Origin: an uncultured Sutterella sp.
Lineage (GTDB): Bacteria; Pseudomonadota; Gammaproteobacteria; Burkholderiales; Burkholderiaceae_F
Direction of reading: 5' to 3'
Assembly (NCBI GenBank): GCA_945834535.1
Contig: CAMAHM010000006.1
Coordinates: 1 to 35,495, forward strand
Length of the DNA: 35,495 nucleotides
Shown here: piece by piece, positions 1-9,121 of the stretch
Position numbering within the stretch: position 1 is the stretch's first letter
Layout: each line of letters begins with the position of its first letter
Made by a program: the position numbers and the translations under genes
Notes under the pieces: generated by a model
Databases searched by the model: none
Seen by the model: the letters and a program-made list of their open reading frames with translations, nothing else
Told to the model about the DNA's origin: nothing

Positions 1-3
1 CAC

Positions 4-45
4 GCGGCTTATATCCCCGCCGTGAACGACGGGGCTTTACGCCGC
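4..45 (+). mobile_element. Putative right-end hairpin of an IS200/IS605 (IS1341/tnpB-type) element; main body would lie left of the window
   Basis: GCGGC(4-8) ttatat CCCCG(15-19) c CG TGAA CG a CGGGG(30-34) ctttac GCCGC(41-45): nested inverted repeat resembling the TATnCCCCG..CGGGGnTTTAC 3' ends of tnpB-type elements; no transposase in window. Confidence 0.4.
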
Positions 46-93
46 TTATGGGTAATCTGCAGGACACTTTCGCTTTTTCTTTGCGTCCGCCTC

Positions 94-723
94 ATGTCCG
101 ACCGCTACACTGAACAAATGCGCCTGGAGCTCGCGCAGCAGATTGCCGCGCAGATTGCCGACAACCGCGCTGACTGGGTGCGCGCCAAGAACTCCGTGCT
201 TGAACGTGCGCTGAGCACGCTGGGGCGATCGGCCGCAGCCGCCATGCCGTCCAACGCGCAGATCGAGTCTGCCGTGCGCGCTCATTTTGCCCTCTTTGAT
301 CCCGAAGAACACAAGAGGGTGTTGCAGCGCAAAAGGACTTTGGCGCTTGAGCTGCTTGGGGCCTTGGACGCGTTTGACGTCTTTCTTGCGGGGGCCGTGC
401 TCAACGGTGCCGCTCATGAAGACTCGGTCATCGTACTCGAAGCCTTTTGCGACGACCCCAAGGCTCTTGAAGCTGCACTCATGGACGCCGGGCTCGCTTT
501 TGAAGCCGTCGACGCTCCGCAGAGCAACATGCCCGATCCTATGGAAAGTCTGGGACTTCTCGTGCCCGTTCGCGGCGGCTGTGAAGCCGTACGCATCGAC
601 GTCTACGAGACGCGCGACAGGAGCCGCAATCCCTACCGCAGTACGCCCGACGCCAATCAGACCGATGCCGAGGCTGCGGGGCGCGTCGATCGGCGCACAC
701 TCGCCGAACTTTTGCGGCGGTAA
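94..723 (+). CDS. Hypothetical protein (209 aa from ATG at 94)
   Basis: Open frame with start MSDRYTEQMRLELAQQ; the ORF-track start at 22 overlaps the hairpin at 4-45, so the internal start is preferred; family not recognised. Confidence 0.6.
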   Translation: MSDRYTEQMRLELAQQIAAQIADNRADWVRAKNSVLERALSTLGRSAAAAMPSNAQIESAVRAHFALFDPEEHKRVLQRKRTLALELLGALDAFDVFLAGAVLNGAAHEDSVIVLEAFCDDPKALEAALMDAGLAFEAVDAPQSNMPDPMESLGLLVPVRGGCEAVRIDVYETRDRSRNPYRSTPDANQTDAEAAGRVDRRTLAELLRR

Positions 724-972
724 ATCACACCGTCTGTCCGGCTTCATCCTTACGGATGGTTTGAGGGGGCTTTACGGGTTATCCCGCACTGCACCAGTTG
801 CGTTTTACCCTCATTTACCGCGAAAATAACGAAAAACTTGCGTCAATTAGATGCTTTTAGCGCCAAATAGTGACGAAACAGTCTTTTGGCGTCCTTTTCG
901 CATTCCAACGCCCCCGCCCGCATGCGGATGTGTGCGTTGTCTTTTATCGAATATTTCTAAGACTTACTTATC

Positions 973-1425
973 ATGGATCTTCGCAAACTCAAGACTCTGA
1001 TCGATCTGGTCAGCGAAAGCGGCGTGGCCGAACTCGAAATTACCGAAGGTGAAGATCGCGTCCGCATCGTCAACCGTCAGGCCGCTCAGGCCGTTGTTCC
1101 GACGGCGGTGCCGACCGTTGCGGTGCAGCCCGTCGCCACCGCCCCCGCGCCGAGCGCTCCGGCCGCTGCGCCCGTTGCAGCCGACGAACCCAAGCAGACG
1201 ATCAACTCTCCCATGGTCGGCACTTTCTACCGTGCCCCGAGCCCCGGCGCCACGCCCTTTGTCGATGTCGGTCAGCGCGTCAAGGCGGGCGACACGGTGT
1301 GCATCATCGAAGCCATGAAGCTTCTCAACGAAATCGAAGCCGAAACGGACGGCGTGATTCAGGAAATTCTGGTCGACAACGGAGCTCCCGTGGAATTCGG
1401 CCAGCCTCTCTTTGTCATTGCCTAA
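973..1425 (+). CDS. accB: Biotin carboxyl carrier protein of acetyl-CoA carboxylase
   Basis: [32 protein letters not shown]..., Ala/Pro linker, biotinylation motif [11 protein letters not shown]; adjacent to accC. Confidence 0.97.
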   Translation: MDLRKLKTLIDLVSESGVAELEITEGEDRVRIVNRQAAQAVVPTAVPTVAVQPVATAPAPSAPAAAPVAADEPKQTINSPMVGTFYRAPSPGATPFVDVGQRVKAGDTVCIIEAMKLLNEIEAETDGVIQEILVDNGAPVEFGQPLFVIA

Positions 1426-1510
1426 AACGCCCCTTCGGGCCGGCCCGGCGGACGTCCGCAGACCGAGCCCGACAGCGCGGCATCGTTGAAACGCTCCGAC
1501 ATTTCGACTT

Positions 1511-2875
1511 ATGTTTGGAAAGATTCTTATTGCCAACCGCGGCGAGATTGCGCTTCGCATTCAGCGCGCCTGCCGCATGCTCGGCATCAAAACCGTGGCC
1601 GTTCACTCGGTGGCCGACAAGGACGCCATGTACGTGCGTCTTGCCGACGAAAGCGTCTGCATCGGTCCGGCCCAGTCGAGCGAAAGCTATCTCAACATTC
1701 CGGCCATCATTTCCGCGGCGGAAGTGACCGACGCCGAAGCCATTCATCCCGGCTACGGCTTTTTGTCTGAAAACGCTGATTTTGCCGATCGTGTGGAAAA
1801 GAGCGGCTTTGCCTTCATCGGCCCGCGCGGCGACACCATTCGCCTCATGGGCGACAAGGTCAATGCCAAGAACGCCATGATTGCCGCAGGCGTGCCCTGC
1901 GTGCCCGGCTCGGACGGCGCCCTTCCGGACGATCCCAAGGAAATTCTCGCCATCGCCAAACGCGTCGGCTACCCCGTGCTCATCAAGGCAAGCGCGGGCG
2001 GCGGCGGTCGCGGCATGCGCGTGGTGCGCACCGAGGCTGCCCTCATCAATTCGGTCAACCTTACCAAAACGGAAGCCAAGGCGGCTTTTGGCTCGGACAA
2101 GGTTTACCTTGAAAAGTTTTTGGAAAATCCCCGGCACATTGAGATTCAGGTGCTTTCGGACAACTTCCAGAACGCCGTACACCTTTATGAGCGCGACTGC
2201 TCGATGCAGCGCCGCAATCAGAAGGTGGTCGAAGAGTCGCCCGCTCCCGGCATTGCCCGCAAGCTCATCGAAAAACTCGGTGCGCGATGCGTTGATGCGT
2301 GCCGGCGCATCGGCTACCGCGGCGCGGGCACGTTTGAATTTCTGTACGAAAACGGCGAGTTCTACTTTATTGAGATGAACACCCGCGTGCAGGTCGAACA
2401 CCCCGTCACCGAATTTGTGACCGGCGTCGACATCATTGCCGAGCAGATCCGCATCGCCGCCGGCGAGCGTTTGTCCTTCAGGCAGCGTGACATTACCCCC
2501 AAGGGGGCCGCAATCGAATGCCGCATCAACGCAGAGGACGGCTTTACCTTCCGTCCCTCGCCGGGCAAGGTCACCCGCTGGCATATGCCCGGCGGCCCGG
2601 GCGTGCGTTTGGACAGCCACGTCTATGCGGGCTATACCATTCCGGCGCACTACGACAGCATGATCGGCAAGCTGATCTGTTACGGCGACACCCGCGAGCA
2701 GGCGCTTGCCCGCATGCAGGTTGCCCTCTCGGAAATTTTGGTCGAGGGCATCAATACCAACGTGCCGTTGCACCGACAGATTCTGTCGGATCTCAAATTC
2801 ATGCAGGGCGGCACCAGCATCCACTATCTTGAAGAGCGCCTTGCCGAGTGGCAGGCCGTGCGCAAGGAGAAATAA
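1511..2875 (+). CDS. accC: Acetyl-CoA carboxylase biotin carboxylase subunit
   Basis: [33 protein letters not shown]..., [28 protein letters not shown]. Confidence 0.98.
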   Translation: MFGKILIANRGEIALRIQRACRMLGIKTVAVHSVADKDAMYVRLADESVCIGPAQSSESYLNIPAIISAAEVTDAEAIHPGYGFLSENADFADRVEKSGFAFIGPRGDTIRLMGDKVNAKNAMIAAGVPCVPGSDGALPDDPKEILAIAKRVGYPVLIKASAGGGGRGMRVVRTEAALINSVNLTKTEAKAAFGSDKVYLEKFLENPRHIEIQVLSDNFQNAVHLYERDCSMQRRNQKVVEESPAPGIARKLIEKLGARCVDACRRIGYRGAGTFEFLYENGEFYFIEMNTRVQVEHPVTEFVTGVDIIAEQIRIAAGERLSFRQRDITPKGAAIECRINAEDGFTFRPSPGKVTRWHMPGGPGVRLDSHVYAGYTIPAHYDSMIGKLICYGDTREQALARMQVALSEILVEGINTNVPLHRQILSDLKFMQGGTSIHYLEERLAEWQAVRKEK

Positions 2876-2879
2876 GCCC

Positions 2880-3782
2880 ATGCTGCGTGAGATCAAACTG
2901 CTGTGCGACGAGCGCAGCGCCGAAGGATTCGGCGACCTGCTCATGGACGCCGGCGCCGTGAGCGTGACGATTGAAGACGCCGATCGCGATCTGCCCGACG
3001 AGCGTCCCCTTTACGGCGAACCCGGACTCGAGCCCGAGACGCTTGCCTGGAACCGCTCGCGCCTGAGCATTCTCGTGCCCGAAGAATTCGACGCCGAGAC
3101 GGCCGTTGCTCTGGCAGCCAAAAGCATGGGCATTGAGGTGCCCGCGATTGAGTCGGATGAGCCGCTGCCCGATGAAAACTGGGTCAAGATCACACAGGCG
3201 CAGTTCGGACCAACCAAAGTGAGCGATCGCCTTTGGATTGTTCCGAGCTGGCACGAACCGCCCGATCCCTCGGCCATCAACATCCGCCTCGACCCGGGCG
3301 TAGCCTTCGGCACCGGTTCACACCCGACCACGCACCTGTGTCTGCGCTGGCTTGACGCCAACGTTGCTTCCAACGACCGCGTGCTCGACTACGGCTGCGG
3401 CACCGGCATTTTGGCCATTGCTGCCGCCAAGGTCGGCGCCGGTGTCGTCAAAGGCACGGACATCGATCCGCAGGCCGTGGAAGCGGCCTCGCGCAACGCC
3501 CGGGAAAACGGCGTGGAAGCGACCTTCGTACTTCCGAAGGATTTGGCAGAGGAGCGCTTTGACGTCGTTGTCGCCAACATTCTCTCCAATCCCCTCAAGT
3601 TCCTCGCGCCCGCGCTTCTGGGCCGCGTCGCCGAAGGCGGGCGTCTCGTTCTGTCGGGCATACTCGCCCGTCAGGCCGAAGAAGTGATCGCCGTCTACCG
3701 TGAAGTCGATCCGACCGTGGAACTCTCCGTCTGGGCCGAAGAGGAAGGCTGGGTCTGCATTGCAGGCCGCCGTACCCGCTGA
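2880..3782 (+). CDS. prmA: Ribosomal protein L11 methyltransferase
   Basis: MLREIKLLCDERSAEGFGDLLMDAGAVSVTIEDAD..., DPGVAFGTGSHPTTHLCL, VLDYGCGTGILAIAAAKVGA; internal ATG at 2880 just after the accC stop. Confidence 0.96.
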   Translation: MLREIKLLCDERSAEGFGDLLMDAGAVSVTIEDADRDLPDERPLYGEPGLEPETLAWNRSRLSILVPEEFDAETAVALAAKSMGIEVPAIESDEPLPDENWVKITQAQFGPTKVSDRLWIVPSWHEPPDPSAINIRLDPGVAFGTGSHPTTHLCLRWLDANVASNDRVLDYGCGTGILAIAAAKVGAGVVKGTDIDPQAVEAASRNARENGVEATFVLPKDLAEERFDVVVANILSNPLKFLAPALLGRVAEGGRLVLSGILARQAEEVIAVYREVDPTVELSVWAEEEGWVCIAGRRTR

Positions 3783-3928
3783 CACGCCGCGGATTCGGGG
3801 CGCGCGCTCTGCCCGCCCGCAGCACGAGCGCGCACAACATGGCACAAGGCCGTTAGAATCTCGGGATTTGGGAGTGCGGCTTTTCCGCACTTCGGTTCGG
3901 ATTGACTTTAGGACAGTGTGACTTCCCC

Positions 3929-5185
3929 ATGGCTTTAGTAACGCGTTGCCCCTATTGCGGTGCCGTCTGGCTGCTTGCCGACCGACAAACGGCCGAACAG
4001 GGTCCCGTCAGATGCTCGGCCTGCCGCAACAGCTTTGACGCCACCCGCGAGATGATGCTCGTGGCCGATGCGATGTTTCCGAATCTGCCCAAGCCCTCGC
4101 ATGCCGTCGCAGCAACGCCTGAAGCCGACCGCAGTTCGATTGTCGAACCCGCCCCCGCCCAGCCCGAGCCCGGGGAGCAGCCGATGCGTCTGCAGCCCTT
4201 TGTCGGGCATGCCGAGACCCTGCGCGCAGTGACGCCGCCCATTGAACCGCTCCCGAGACTGCAGCCGCATGCGGCAGGCGATAGTCTTTCCGCGGAGCCC
4301 GTCACCGAGCCTGAGAAGCCTCGTGAATCCGGCGCAGCTCCCGCTCCCGTGCCGACACCGCAACCCGCGCCCCCGGTTGCCGAGCCCAAACCTGAGAAGA
4401 CTGCGGACGAGCCGGCAGAACCCGCACTCGTCAAGACGGAAGAAGCCAAACCTGCTCCCGTCGCCGTTCAGTCCGCAGCGACCAACGAGAAAACCGAACC
4501 CGCAGCTCAAACTCAACCTCAGACGGTGCCCGTTACCCCCGTTCGTCCCGACGAGAGGTGCGAGCCGCACCTGCCCGGCCGTGTGCCCGCCGCAGGCGGC
4601 ACGATGCAGCGCACCTCGGACATTCAGCAGATCATTCCGGCGCAGAACAACCGCCGGCCGACGGTCGTGCGCAGCGTTGCGCGCCGTCAGGAAAAGCGCA
4701 AGACCAAGACCGGATCGGGTTGGTCGAGCTTTCTGCTTCTTGTGTTGCTTCTGATCATTTTGGCCGGCATCGGCGCCGTGGCCGTCAACCAAAAGATTAT
4801 GGACGCCTTCCCGCAGACGCGCCCCGTCTTTGACGAGCTCTGCGGCCGCATCCCCTGCCCCGGCTATTTTCTGCGCGATCCCTCGGCATTCGTTGTGAGC
4901 AAAACGACGCTCAGAAACGTTGACGAATCGGGCAACTATGCGCTTGAAATCACCATCATCAACGGCTCTAACGTTGCTCAGGGCGTTCCCTATCTGGAAC
5001 TCGAACTGCTGGACGACGACAACGGCGTGCTCCTCAAAAAGACCATGAGCCCGGACGACTACCTCAAGGACCCCTCGGCCACCAAAAGTCTTGCACCCAA
5101 CCGCTCGCTCTCGATCCGCGTCACGTTGCAGACCAACGTCACGCCTGCGCGCTGCACTGTCCGAGCCGTCTATCCCAACAATTAA
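3929..5185 (+). CDS. DUF3426 / MJ0042-type zinc-ribbon membrane protein with Pro/Ala/Glu-rich linker
   Basis: N-terminal RCPYCGAVW..VRCSACRNSFDA zinc ribbon, low-complexity PEPAP region, one TM segment (SSFLLLVLLLIILAGIGAVAV), C-terminal DUF3426-like domain. Confidence 0.85.
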   Translation: MALVTRCPYCGAVWLLADRQTAEQGPVRCSACRNSFDATREMMLVADAMFPNLPKPSHAVAATPEADRSSIVEPAPAQPEPGEQPMRLQPFVGHAETLRAVTPPIEPLPRLQPHAAGDSLSAEPVTEPEKPRESGAAPAPVPTPQPAPPVAEPKPEKTADEPAEPALVKTEEAKPAPVAVQSAATNEKTEPAAQTQPQTVPVTPVRPDERCEPHLPGRVPAAGGTMQRTSDIQQIIPAQNNRRPTVVRSVARRQEKRKTKTGSGWSSFLLLVLLLIILAGIGAVAVNQKIMDAFPQTRPVFDELCGRIPCPGYFLRDPSAFVVSKTTLRNVDESGNYALEITIINGSNVAQGVPYLELELLDDDNGVLLKKTMSPDDYLKDPSATKSLAPNRSLSIRVTLQTNVTPARCTVRAVYPNN

Positions 5186-5212
5186 CACTCACCTGAACCG
5201 GAGAACGACACC

Positions 5213-6142
5213 ATGTCCGTCATGATCAGCGGCTCCATTGCCTACGACAATATCCTGCACTACTCGGGGCGCTTTAGCGACCAGTTCGTTGCCGAAAGCC
5301 TGGACCACATCAACCTGACGTTCGTCACCGACTCGATGATCCGCAACTACGGCGGCTGCGCCGCCAACATCGCCTACGGCCTCAAGATGCTCGGCGGCGA
5401 TCCCATTCTCACGGGCGCGGTCGGCACCGACGGATCCGAATACCTGTGGCGCCTCGAAGAGATGCTCGGCATCAAAACCTCGGTGGCCAAGTTCAACGAC
5501 TGCTTCACCGCGCAGTGCTTCGTGACCACCGACCAAACCGGTGCTCAGCTTGCTACGTTCAACCCGGGCGCCATGTTGCGCTCGCACGAAGCCCCGTTCC
5601 CGGAAGGCGATATTGAACTGGCGATCGTTGCTCCCGACTGCAAGCGCGCCATGGTCGAACGCATGAACGCCTGCGCCAAGAAGGGCATCCCCGTGCTCTT
5701 TGACATCGGCCAGGGTGTTTCCCAATTTGAAGGCAGCGAAATTCCCGCCCTCGTCGAAAAGGCCACCTGGATGGCTGCGAGCACCTACGAAATGGATCTC
5801 ATCGCCCGCAAGAGCGGCCTGACGGCCGCCGACATTGTCAAGCGCGTCAAGGCGCTCGTCGTGACCGACGGTGAAAAGGGGGCCGTGCTGTACGAAGGCG
5901 ACCGCCAAGTGCACATTCCCGCCTGCCACGTGGAAAATGCACTCTACCCGGTCGGCGCCGGCGACGCGTTCCGCGCCGGTCTCATCTTCGGTCTCACCAA
6001 GGGCTGGGACTGGGTCAAGATCGTGCGCGCGGCCTGCGTGACGGCTTCCTTCAAGGTGCAGAGCCCCGGCGCGCAGAACTTCAAGTTCACGGCCGAAGAG
6101 TTTGCCGCCCGCTATGAAGCGACCTACGGGGAAGCTCTTTAA
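5213..6142 (+). CDS. PfkB-family carbohydrate/adenosine kinase
   Basis: MSVMISGSIAYDNILHYSGRF..., YGGCAANIAYGLKMLGG, C-terminal VGAGDAFRAGLIFGL PfkB motif. Confidence 0.92.
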   Translation: MSVMISGSIAYDNILHYSGRFSDQFVAESLDHINLTFVTDSMIRNYGGCAANIAYGLKMLGGDPILTGAVGTDGSEYLWRLEEMLGIKTSVAKFNDCFTAQCFVTTDQTGAQLATFNPGAMLRSHEAPFPEGDIELAIVAPDCKRAMVERMNACAKKGIPVLFDIGQGVSQFEGSEIPALVEKATWMAASTYEMDLIARKSGLTAADIVKRVKALVVTDGEKGAVLYEGDRQVHIPACHVENALYPVGAGDAFRAGLIFGLTKGWDWVKIVRAACVTASFKVQSPGAQNFKFTAEEFAARYEATYGEAL

Positions 6143-6172
6143 CAACTTTAAATAAGAATTTAAAGTTCCACG

Positions 6173-6208
6173 AACGGCGTCCGATGACTCATTTCGGACG
6201 CCGTTTTT
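6173..6208. terminator. Bidirectional intrinsic terminator between the convergent PfkB kinase gene and pstA
   Basis: AACGGCGTCCGA (6173-6184) / TCGGACGCCGTT (6194-6205), 12-bp stem, followed by T-run. Confidence 0.88.
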
Positions 6209-6210
6209 GT

Positions 6211-7113
6211 TTAGACGGCCGCGCGTTTTTTCTGCAGTCGATCGCGCAGCAAAATGGCCGCCAGATTCATGGCAAACACGAGAAGCACCAAAAGCAACCC
6301 CGTGCCGTACTGCATGGGCCGCGTCTTCTCGATTTCAGTTCCGGCCGTAGCGAGCACATACATGTGGTAGGGCAGTGCCATCACCGAACTCATCACAGAT
6401 TCAGGCAGTTTAGGGGTGTAGAACACCGCCGCCGTAAACATCACGGCGCTCGTCTCCCCCGCTGCACGGGCTACGGCCAAAATGGCGCCCGTGAGAATGC
6501 CGGGCAGTGCCGCAGGAAGCACCACGCGACCGATGGTCTGCGAAGGCGTAGCACCGAGCGCAAGGCTTGCGTCTCGCCAGGCGCGTGGCACCTGTTTGAG
6601 GGCCTCTTCGGTCGTGTTGATAATCACGGGCAGCGTCAGAACCGCCAGCGTCAGAACGCCCGAAAGAAGACTCACCTTAAAGCCTAAAGCCGTCACGAAG
6701 AAGGCCAGCCCGAAAAGGCCGAAAACGATCGAGGGAACGCCCGCCAGATTGGCGACGGACAAACGGATGATGTCCTTCACCGGACCGTTGCGGCCGTATT
6801 CGTTGAGCCACACGGCGCAGGCCACGCCCAACGGCAGGGCGATGATGATGGCGCCGGCAGCTAAAAGAAACGTGCCCACAAGACACGGAAAGATTCCACC
6901 CTCGGTCATCATGCTTTTGGGCGAATCAAAAAGAAACGTCCAGCTCAGAGCTTTTGCGCCGTGCATGAGAAGAAACACGCAGGCCGTTACCAGAGCTGCG
7001 CAGTTGATGAATGCTGCCAGTCGCAGACTCCCGAAAGCGACGATTTGACGCAGCGTGCGCGCACGGCGATGCTCTCGCACTGCGCGGGTATAAGCATCAT
7101 TATTCCGATGCAT
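6211..7113 (-). CDS. pstA: Phosphate ABC transporter permease PstA
   Basis: PLGVACAVWLNEYGRNGP..., VPSIVFGLFGLAFFV, TEEALKQVPRAWRDASLALGATPSQTI EAA loop; downstream of pstC. Confidence 0.94.
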   Translation of the reverse strand: MHRNNDAYTRAVREHRRARTLRQIVAFGSLRLAAFINCAALVTACVFLLMHGAKALSWTFLFDSPKSMMTEGGIFPCLVGTFLLAAGAIIIALPLGVACAVWLNEYGRNGPVKDIIRLSVANLAGVPSIVFGLFGLAFFVTALGFKVSLLSGVLTLAVLTLPVIINTTEEALKQVPRAWRDASLALGATPSQTIGRVVLPAALPGILTGAILAVARAAGETSAVMFTAAVFYTPKLPESVMSSVMALPYHMYVLATAGTEIEKTRPMQYGTGLLLVLLVFAMNLAAILLRDRLQKKRAAV

Positions 7114-7125
7114 GATTCCTAGTCC

Positions 7126-8019
7126 TCAAACAGCATTGGTCTTGTACTTTTGTGCCAAACGGAAAGCGACGGCATTGAAAACGAAAGTCAGCGCAAAAAG
7201 AACAACGCCCGTCGCAAAAAGCGCGTGGTAGTGGGGGCTTCCGAAAGGCGCCTCGGCCATTTCTGCGGCAATGGACGCAGGCATCGGCCGAATGGGATCA
7301 AAGATCGACTCCGGAACAATGGCCGCTCCTCCTGCGACCATCAGCACCACCATGGTTTCGCCCAGGGCGCGCGACATCCCCAGAATCACAGCTGTTCCGA
7401 CCCCCGAGAGCGCACACGGGAGGGTAATGTTTTTGAGCGTCTCCCAAGGCGTAGCACCCAAAGCGAGGGAAGCGTCCCTCACAGACCGCGGCACGGCATG
7501 CAGAGCGTCCTCCGAAACCGAACAGATGGTCGGAACGGCCATAAACGCAAGCATCAGAGAGGCATTCAAAAGGTTGAGCCCCGTGGCGATGCCCAGGGCA
7601 TTCTGAAGCCACGGCGCCACGAGCACCATGCCGATAAAACCGATCACGACCGAAGGCAGCGCCGCCAAAAGTTCAATGAAGGGTTTGACGATGCGCCGCG
7701 TCGTGTCGGAGGCAATTTCCGACAGGTAGGCCGCCGTCATGACTCCTAAAGGCACAGCCACAAGGCTCGCCAGAACGGTCACGGCAAGCGACCCGGCAAT
7801 CAAGGCGCCGATCTGAAACTGCGGCGCGTCGCCCGCCGGATACCAGTCGGTTCCGAACACAAAGCGCACGAGCGAGAGTTCCGACAAAATCGGCAGCCCT
7901 TCGCGAAAGAGATAAAAAACAATCCCCGCAAGGACGGCCAGCGACGTGAGTGCCAACAGGCACAGGCCGGTTTTCACCGCTTTTTCCCGCAGGACCACGG
8001 ACAATCCAACTGTCATCAT
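7126..8019 (-). CDS. pstC: Phosphate ABC transporter permease PstC
   Basis: MMTVGLSVVLREKAVKTG..., LPSVVIGFIGMVLVAPWL, SEDALHAVPRSVRDASLALGATPWETLKNITLP; ORF also open from 8055. Confidence 0.93.
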   Translation of the reverse strand: MMTVGLSVVLREKAVKTGLCLLALTSLAVLAGIVFYLFREGLPILSELSLVRFVFGTDWYPAGDAPQFQIGALIAGSLAVTVLASLVAVPLGVMTAAYLSEIASDTTRRIVKPFIELLAALPSVVIGFIGMVLVAPWLQNALGIATGLNLLNASLMLAFMAVPTICSVSEDALHAVPRSVRDASLALGATPWETLKNITLPCALSGVGTAVILGMSRALGETMVVLMVAGGAAIVPESIFDPIRPMPASIAAEMAEAPFGSPHYHALFATGVVLFALTFVFNAVAFRLAQKYKTNAV

Positions 8020-8034
8020 GATGTTTCCGGTCGA

Positions 8035-8059
8035 TGCGGTGCGCCGAGAACACACCGCA
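8035..8059 (-). other. Intergenic hairpin between pstS and pstC
   Basis: TGCGGTG (8035-8041) / CACCGCA (8053-8059), 7-bp perfect stem, 11-nt loop. Confidence 0.5.
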
Positions 8060-8078
8060 CCCGCATTGCCTAAGGGAT

Positions 8079-8888
8079 TCAGTTCAAAGGCACAAAGCCC
8101 GTCTGACGCACGTAGGTCTGCCCCTTGGCAGGATCGAGCATGAAGTCGACAAACTTCTTGACGTCACCCGTGGGAGTCCCGTTCGTGAAGAAATAGAGTT
8201 CACGCGCAAGCGGCCACGTACGGTCGCGGGCGCTCTGCTGCGTCGCCTGTTTTCCTTCCACCGAGAGAGCACGGATCTGCTTGTCGAGGTACCCGATGCC
8301 GATGTAGCCGAGGGCGTTGCGGTTCTTGGAAACCGTCTGAACGACCGTGCCGTTGGAGGTCTGCAGGAGCGCCCTCGAAGTCACGCGGGCCTTTTTCATG
8401 ACAAGCGACTCCCACGTTTCAAACGTGCCGGAGCTCGTGTCGCGGCTCACCACCACGATAGGCGCATTGGCGCCGCCCACTTCTTTCCAGTTGCGGATTT
8501 TTCCCTCGTAGATGTCCTTTAACTGCGCCAGCGAAAGAGCCTTGACGCGGTTGGCGGGATTAACGACCGGCACGATGGCATCCACGGCCACTGCAATGCG
8601 GTTGGGCGCAATGCCCTTATTTTTGGCCAACTCCACCTCGCTCGGCTTGATGTCGCGCGAACTCATGGCGATGTGCGTGAGGCCGTCCACAAGCGCCTTG
8701 ATGCCGTTGCCCGATCCGCCGCCCGAAAGCGACACTGACGTCGAGGGATTTTCCCGGGCAAACGCTTCGCTTGCCTTCTGCACGATCGGCAGCACTGTGG
8801 TCGAACCGTTGATGACGAGTTCTCCGGCTGCTGCATTGCCCGCAGCAATCACGGCCACTGCGGCCGCCGTCATCCATTTTTTAAACAT
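8079..8888 (-). CDS. pstS: Phosphate ABC transporter substrate-binding protein PstS
   Basis: Signal peptide MFKKWMTAAAVAVIAAGNAAAGELVINGSTTVLP..., SGGGSGNGIKAL, AMSSRDIKPSE; AAGGAAAAG Shine-Dalgarno-like sequence upstream; ORF also open from 8906. Confidence 0.95.
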   Translation of the reverse strand: MFKKWMTAAAVAVIAAGNAAAGELVINGSTTVLPIVQKASEAFARENPSTSVSLSGGGSGNGIKALVDGLTHIAMSSRDIKPSEVELAKNKGIAPNRIAVAVDAIVPVVNPANRVKALSLAQLKDIYEGKIRNWKEVGGANAPIVVVSRDTSSGTFETWESLVMKKARVTSRALLQTSNGTVVQTVSKNRNALGYIGIGYLDKQIRALSVEGKQATQQSARDRTWPLARELYFFTNGTPTGDVKKFVDFMLDPAKGQTYVRQTGFVPLN

Positions 8889-8913
8889 TTTCTCTTTTCC
8901 TTGCATTCAACAT

Positions 8914-9040
8914 GCCGCCAGGGTCGGCGGCCAACAATTCCGAGCATCGGTTACGAAGCTTCAAAAAGGCGGCTCGTTCGGCTTCGTCACCCCATGCTCT
9001 GCGCGTCTTCCCAAGACGCATTAAAACTGTCCGCCTTTTT
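8914..9040 (-). promoter_or_regulatory. Candidate structured 5' leader RNA of pstS
   Basis: Inverted repeats: AAAAAGGCGG 8963-8972/CCGCCTTTTT 9031-9040; GCGTCTT 9003-9009/AAGACGC 9013-9019; GAGCAT 8942-8947/ATGCTC 8994-8999; ACGAAGC 8953-8959/GCTTCGT 8981-8987; GCCGCC 8914-8919/GGCGGC 8926-8931. Confidence 0.45.
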
Positions 9041-9065
9041 CAGGGCGCCATCTTGAACGCTGGTT

Positions 9066-9105
9066 GTGACAGAGAAACGATAGTTTCTTGACATCTCTAT
9101 GACAT
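9066..9105 (-). promoter_or_regulatory. PhoB-binding (Pho box) array upstream of pstS
   Basis: Minus-strand 7-mers at 11-bp pitch: ATGTCAT(9105-9099) AGAG ATGTCAA(9094-9088), degenerate CTATCGT(9083-9077), CTGTCAC(9072-9066); consensus CTGTCAT. Confidence 0.72.
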
Positions 9106-9121
9106 TGATTTGGTTACATTT

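Noticed and set aside
861-891. CGCCAAA/TTTGGCG inverted repeat upstream of accB as terminator or leader element
   Set aside because: Only 7 bp with a 17-nt loop and a weak T-tract; not distinguishable from chance.
1415-2944. 509-aa minus-strand ORF antisense to accC
   Set aside because: Antisense shadow of a confidently identified gene in GC-rich DNA; no recognisable domain.
3935-5188. 417-aa minus-strand ORF opposite the DUF3426 gene
   Set aside because: Plus-strand frame has recognisable zinc-ribbon and TM features; the minus frame is an artefact of the Pro/Ala-rich coding sequence.
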